DNA of 64,000 nt from Paratinospora sagittata (Eukaryota; Streptophyta; Magnoliopsida; Ranunculales; Menispermaceae): contig CM069597.1 of the NCBI GenBank assembly GCA_035771175.1, forward strand, positions 8,467,001-8,531,000. Direction: 5' to 3'. The position numbers and the translations under genes were made by a program. Of this stretch, positions 59,170 through 64,000 are shown one piece after another. The notes beneath the pieces were generated by a model. The model was not told where the DNA came from and made no database searches. It saw only the letters and a list, made by a program, of their open reading frames with translations. The stretch's first letter is position 1, and each line of letters opens with the position of its first letter.

Positions 59170-59480
59170 GATAGGTTATTTCTTTGTCCACTACATGTGT
59201 ACCTTCTTATAAAAGCCAAGGATTTCTTTAGGTTGTTTGTATTTTTTTTTTTGGGTTAACATGATTATAGTCAACATGTCAAAATTTTTTTACAGATTGT
59301 CAAATATTTTGTTGTTTGAGGTGACTATTGACAAAATCAAGAAACATCATAAGATTTTTCTGACGCAGACACGTAGATCTAGGGTATCTATAACATTACT
59401 TCTAGGGAAAAGATAAGGGGTAAAAGATGAGAGAGGGTTTGTTAGTAATATAAATAACTGTAGTAGAAAAGATTGAGCGA
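59170..59480 (+). repeat. Third, diverged partial copy of the repeat
   Basis: Follows copy 2 directly and repeats its last third: CTTATAAAAGCCAAG, then ATTGACAAAATCAA, then AGAGGGTTTGT, with many changes. Confidence 0.7.
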
Positions 59481-59571
59481 TTATAGAAATTATTTAAATA
59501 TTTATTGTGTGCCAATGTGATGCAACGATAGAAAGGTAATCTGAAGAGCTAAGAAAGTGTTTGGGAGGTTG

Positions 59572-59955
59572 ATGGCGATGAAGAATGAACAGTTTGTTCG
59601 ATTTAGGTCTGGAGATGCATTTTTTGGGAGACTAACGGATCCAAATGTGAGGGATCCTTTAACGGAATAGCTAGTTGATGATTTATATTATTATGGAATG
59701 GAACCTCGAATTATGGATGATGAGGGAAAACCATTTATGCAGTTCCATGAGGAATACGCTTGGAACTAGACTCCGCAAGAAACAAACGGTTTAATAATGT
59801 TGTGGAACATGATTGGTTGCCCAATAATAAGAGTTGTAGTAGATGATGTAGCACAACGTGGCGTACCAGAGTATGTGTTTGCTGGTTTTAGAGATGGTCT
59901 AAAACTATCTAAGTTACCTGTGTCTGTGATTCGTGTATCGAACGGTGATGACTGA
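59572..59955 (+). pseudogene. Unknown 127-codon reading frame with two stops
   Basis: Frame from ATG 59572: MAMKNEQFVRFRSGDAFFGR, then DDLYYYGMEPRIMDDEGKPF, VVVDDVAQRGVPEYVFAGF and the end SVIRVSNGDD. In-frame TAGs at 59668 and 59767 interrupt it. Composition is that of a normal globular protein, unlike the AT-rich surroundings, so it is probably a decayed gene or exon. Family not recognised. Confidence 0.5.
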
Positions 59956-60985
59956 AGTAACTATATATGTGTTGTGTTTGTATATTATGGTTAGATATAA
60001 ATAATATATTTGCTTATTGAGTAGTAATTTAGAATGTAATACGATGAATTGAACTAATTCAATGTTATTCGATTAAACAGAGTGACAACTGCTGAGATGA
60101 TATTTGTAAGTTGTAGTCAGTAACCAAGCGAATGCAGTATTGGCTAGTACTTCAAAAGATTATCTCAGTTATTATCAAGCTTAAGTCAATAACTTATTAA
60201 TACAATATTGTGCACATATTAAGAAGACTCTTGTTTAGTAACTATATTTAATCTTGACGTGATTTGTGACATTCAAAGATTTTTATAACTTCGTTGAATT
60301 TCTTCAAAATTATTATTGGGTAATTAAGTATTTGTTCAATGGGTTATACAATCATAATGTCGGACCACCTTATTTATACAAATTGACCACTACTATTAAA
60401 AAGTTTATCTATTATCAAGTATATGTGATTTTGTTGTAATTTTAACACAAATTCCATATTTATGGCTTTCATGTTAACATAACGAAAAATTGATAATTTT
60501 TCTATATCTTTTAGTTGTCTATTGATTATTTATATCAACAACAGTTTAAGCCAATTAAAATCACGTCTATATTAGGCAGTTATTGGTATTTGAAGTATGC
60601 TTTGATATGTTTGTATAGGATCTATTTAAATCGTATGTGAGATTTATTGACTTTTGTATTAATGAATGTTTACCCCGATTAATAATTTGTTCAAAAATAT
60701 AATTTAAGTCAAGTGATAGTTTCAATTGCAATAAAGTTATGAAAAAATAGTATAAATTATACTATAATTTTGGTCACACTTTATTTATTTGACAGGTGGT
60801 ATTTGTTTATTTGCAAAACACATTGTTATACTTAATTATGCTTCTGTGTATTTACATCTCAAATGTAGTGGGCAACTTGTTTCTACTATGAGAATGTTTT
60901 GTTTTCTATGGTGGCGTTTAATGACTGGTGAACTTTAATTTACAAACATTAAACTTTCTTTTTTTTCTTTTTTTTCCATACTTAC
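59956..60985. other. AT-rich intergenic region
   Basis: No coding frame or repeat end recognised; it ends at the broken LTR A. Confidence 0.6.
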
Positions 60986-62523
60986 CTTTTTCAGATCTGG
61001 CGCTTTCCTCTAGACAAAACTTCGTCGTACTGCACTGAGAGTCTCGGACAGAGAGTCTCAAAAGGCTAAAAACTCAAAATGAGTGAAAAGAGGAGGAAAA
61101 ATCACAATTTGGAGTGAATTTGGTGTGAAAAATGAAGAGGAGAGGGTTGGTTTATATAGGGGTTTTGGCACCTGGAAGTCCAGGCGAGCTGCCTGGAGTG
61201 AGCTTAACTCGCTCAGTGGGTAAATAGTTCGTGAGTATAACAATTAATAAAACATACTTCAATATTAAATATCTTAAATACACATTGAGCATCATAATCA
61301 ATCAATATTTATGTATTCATGACACCGTCTGGTAATGGTTTGATGAACGTACATCGCCTGAGTTCACGTATAGGTGTCCTTCCCCGGGCGTAGCCAGGTT
61401 CTCACTCTACGTCCCTCCTCAGGAACGATGCTCTGGATTCACGTACTAATGTCCCTCCCTGGGTGTAGCCGGGTTCTCATGTACGTCCCTCTCCAGAGAA
61501 ATGTAATGAATAGCGAGCAATGCTCCTAACTATTCTATGAGTCATGAACCATACGTCCCTAGGTGGTGATATGTATGATGTCAATGCATGAACTGGTCTA
61601 GTCTACTAGTCTGGTCTTTTCTTGACATTTAGACTGACTTTGGCAACGTCTAGTGACCCTTATCAGAGTCGGTATCACGACGTGCATGGTTAGGACATTC
61701 AGTATTACATGTATATGCTGATAGCTTTCAATAGACCAACTAGATCAGTCCCCAGTTGAGAGGTGAGACATTAGGTCTGCTTAAATAGCCAATCGCCTAG
61801 AGCAGCCCCGCTGCCTCCCGTTCACTATTTAAAGTTACTGAGGACAAGACCGAGTCTAGTTGAGTCAGATTGACCACAAATCCGGCATTATAACAGTATA
61901 ATACGTGAATTCCAAGTGTACAGGCATAAGTGCGGCAGTATAAACATTATATGACATAATGCAGTGTAAATGAACAGTAGACATAATAATAATTTAATGT
62001 AAACTTTAATAAAAGTTATAAAACGCGCAAACCTATGTTTCGTTCCCCACCTTCAGATAAGAACTTCTTCTTTTTCAGATCTGGCGCTTTCCTCCGGACA
62101 GAACTTCGTCGTACTGCACTGAGAGTCTCGGACAGAGAGTCTCAAAAGACTAAAAACTCAATATGAGTGAAAAGAGGAGGAAAAATCACAATTTGGAGTG
62201 AATTTGGTGTGAAAAATGAAGAGGGGAGGGTTGGTTTATATAGAGTTTTTGGCGCCTGGAAGTCCAGGCGGGCTGTCTGGACTTCCGGGCATGTGCCTGG
62301 ACTTTCAGGTATGTGTCTGGACTTCCAGGCATGTGCCATGTGCCTGGATTTCCAGGCATGTGCCATGTGCCTGGACTTCCAAGCATGTGCCATGTGCAAT
62401 GTGCCTGGACTTCCAGGCATGTGCCATGTGTCATGTGCCTGGACTTCCAGGCATGTGCTTTATCCTAAAAAAAAATTATTATTATTATTTTTTTTATTTT
62501 TTTGTGAAATACAGGGTATTACA
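60986..62523 (-). repeat. Rearranged 3' LTR of family A
   Basis: A 211-bp block (60986-61196, leader plus TATA region) is joined at CTGCCTGG/AGTGAGCTTAAC to a second LTR copy (61197-62523) that lacks its last 290 bp or so. The leader block is thus present twice (again at 62070-62280). The TGTCACACC end is missing. Confidence 0.85.
62278..62460 (-). repeat. Tandem array of CTGGACTTCCAGGCATGTG units in U3
   Basis: About seven units of 19-33 bases, plus-strand CTGGACTTCCAGGCATGTG with or without CCATGTGC. It occupies the same U3 position as the GAACGTTC arrays in other A LTRs; part of the same array is at 63679-63745. Confidence 0.9.
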
Positions 62524-62557
62524 CTCTACCCCCCTTAAAGGGATTTCGCCCTCGAAA

Positions 62558-63051
62558 TCAATTCAAGTAGTTATGATGGTTATCTGCTTGAGATCCACTG
62601 CCGGCGTCATCTCTTGCGAGTTCAGGATAGTGCTAGTATGGTCCCTGAATTGTATTGTGGCCGGTGGAGTCCTTATCATGATAAAACCATGGAGAGCAAA
62701 TGGAATCGGACTCATCCTCTGAATATTCCTACATTTGCATAACAGATGGTGGTGGAGGGCGATGGTTACATCGTTTGAGGGGAGGTCGGTTGAGCGGTGG
62801 AATACTTTTTCGTGCTGTTGCTTGAATTCGACCTCTTGGAAATTGTGGTAGAAGGTCCTGCCAAGATGAGGGCACGGGATTGTTGCGAAAATGTCATGCA
62901 CGTTCTGGCGATAATGATTGTTGTGCGGTGATGGAGTTGGTGACGCAAAGTAGTAGTGACTTGACTCTGCTTCTTGAGAAGTAGTTACAAGTTGCCAAGG
63001 AGGTCACTGCGTGTGTGCATCACGATATCCATGGATGTTAGTTTCAGACAT
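62558..63051 (-). pseudogene. 3' ORF of family A, minus copy, broken
   Basis: Starts MSETNIHGYRDAHTQ at 63051, shares TSQEAESSHYYFASPTPSPH with the copy at 45696, then loses frame through a small deletion. Its C-terminal end matches AGSGSQADNHHNYLN. Two early stops. Confidence 0.6.
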
Positions 63052-63147
63052 CGGTGTAGTTATTTAAGTGAAACAATGTATTAAGATAAGTGTAACAATG
63101 TTTCATCATTTTATTGATAAGTGAAAATAGAACAATGTATCGCATCA

Positions 63148-63678
63148 TCAGTTGGTACTAGAAAACAATTCAGGATATTTTTGTTTAATAGTTGCTTCTA
63201 GTTCCCATGTTGCTTCCTCTACGCCGTGGTGATCCCAGAGCACTTTCACAAGTGGTATGCTACGTCGCCGTAGTTTTTGAGTTTTTCTATCTAAAATTTG
63301 TATCGCTTTCTCCTGATACGTATTTCCTTCCTCAACCCGAACCTCGACTAAAGGGATGATATGCGAAGGATCAGGACGATACTTCCGAAGCATAGATACG
63401 TGAAAAACATCATGAACCTTACGCATGGACGATGGAAGGGACAGACGATAAGCAAGTTTGTCAATACATTCAATAATTTGAAATGGACCGATATACCGCG
63501 GGGAGAGCTTGCCTTTGATCCCAAAGCGTATGACACCTCTTGTGGGCTGGACTTTCAGAAAAACAAAGTCTCCCTTATCAAATTCTAGAGGTTGTCTCCG
63601 CTTGTCAGCATAGCTCTTCTGTCGACTTTGTGCAACACGAAGTCGTTCCTTTACTAGTGTGATCTTCTCAGAAGTCTC
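63148..63678 (-). pseudogene. Integrase C-terminus with chromodomain-like tail, family A
   Basis: Open frame from SEKITLVKERLRVAQSRQK through HDVFHVSMLRKYRPDPSH to KVLWDHHGVEEATWE and KQKYPELFSSTN. Unlike the copy at 45036-45635 the tail is complete. It is cut at 63678 by an LTR fragment; the upstream codons come from that LTR. Confidence 0.9.
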
Positions 63679-63807
63679 ATGGCACATGGCACATGCTTGG
63701 AAGTCCAGGCACATGGCATGTGCCTGGACTTCCAGGCATGTGCTTTATCCTAAAAAAAAAATTATTATTATTATTTTTTTTTTTTTTGTGAAATACAGGG
63801 TATTACA
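63679..63807 (-). repeat. LTR A 5'-terminal piece, minus orientation
   Basis: CTTCCAGG-type array unit, A/T-rich tract and the end GGGTATTACA (the inverted LTR start). Confidence 0.85.
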
Positions 63808-64000
63808 TGCGCACTCTGTTGTTACCATTGTTATTATTCCAAATGCGCGCCCCGTCCGCGAGTGTACCGTCGGGCGGGGTGTGACATTTAATGGTATCAG
63901 AGCGTACGGTCCACGGCCCGCCCAAGTCCACCAAATTAGGGGAAGAAAAATGTTATTAGATATATATATATCTTTAGAACTATATATATGAATTATATAT
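63808..64000 (+). mobile_element. Start of a further A element, plus strand
   Basis: The last 79 bp of an LTR A (63808-63886, ending GGCGGGGTGTGACA), an unchanged initiator-Met primer site TGGTATCAGAGC (63892-63903) and the AT-rich leader, running off the window. Confidence 0.88.

Larger units (their letters stand above)
60986..63678 (-). mobile_element. Family A element fragment, 3' part, minus strand
   Basis: Rearranged 3' LTR (60986-62523), polypurine tract (62524-62536), 3' ORF and the integrase C-terminus, which stops at about 63678 against an LTR piece. All parts match the 3' third of the long A element. Confidence 0.88.

Overview
The window is a repeat-dominated piece of a flowering-plant (probably eudicot) nuclear genome. 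The evidence is nested LTR retrotransposons of typical plant lineages (Athila/Tat-like and chromodomain Ty3/gypsy, SIRE-like Ty1/copia), tRNA-derived SINE-like units, a LINE ORF1 remnant, many (TA)n tracts, and one intron-containing plant gene of the LONELY GUY (LOG) cytokinin-activating family. No bacterial-type operons, rRNA genes or CRISPR arrays were seen.

Layout. 1-6226: 5' part of a minus-strand Athila/Tat-like gypsy element, broken by stops, frameshifts and an internal deletion. 6227-9464: a copia-type LTR fragment, a SINE, unassigned AT-rich DNA and a LINE ORF1 remnant. 9465-19155: a minus-strand chromovirus (family D), split by a solo copia LTR (family C, 11642-15322, target duplication AATAC), which is itself split by a solo gypsy LTR (family A, 13681-15000, target duplication GTGTA). 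19156-22185: unassigned repeat DNA holding a solo Athila-type LTR. 22186-31504: 3' part of a plus-strand copia element interrupted at 23434/30098 by a composite insertion flanked by ATTGG. That insertion holds a partial LTR A, a short perfect-looking palindrome, a complete LTR-LTR non-autonomous A element and a SINE-like unit. 31505-36318: pieces of a minus-strand element or elements with a 2.6-kb LTR (family B). 36319-47348: a long A element with gag-pol. 47349-47815: a head-to-head palindrome of the SINE-like unit S. 47838-51239: a second B LTR with pol remains. 51240-60985: gene-containing segment with the LOG gene, two degenerate unknown genes and a roughly 1.1-kb direct repeat on both sides of LOG. 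60986-64000: rearranged A-element pieces.

How the parts relate. Family A is the most informative. The long copy has LTR, initiator-Met primer site, AT-rich leader, an extra ORF before gag (resembling the 'putative plant transposon protein' domain), gag, protease, RT, RNase H, integrase with a chromodomain-like tail, a second extra ORF after pol, and the 3' LTR. The shorter relative at 24166-29846 keeps LTRs, primer site, polypurine tract and the first extra ORF, but has lost gag-pol between two TATCA microhomologies. Both extra ORFs and gag are preceded by splice-acceptor-like tracts in the long copy. LTRs of families A and C, which are unrelated, both carry arrays of palindromic ACGT-core motifs directly upstream of the TATA box.

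The LOG gene reads through a seven-exon model of about 212 residues closest to the LOG5 type, but several near-invariant residues and one splice acceptor look altered, so its activity is doubtful. All coordinates of splice sites, LTR ends and repeat ends were read by eye; sequence identities were not computed.
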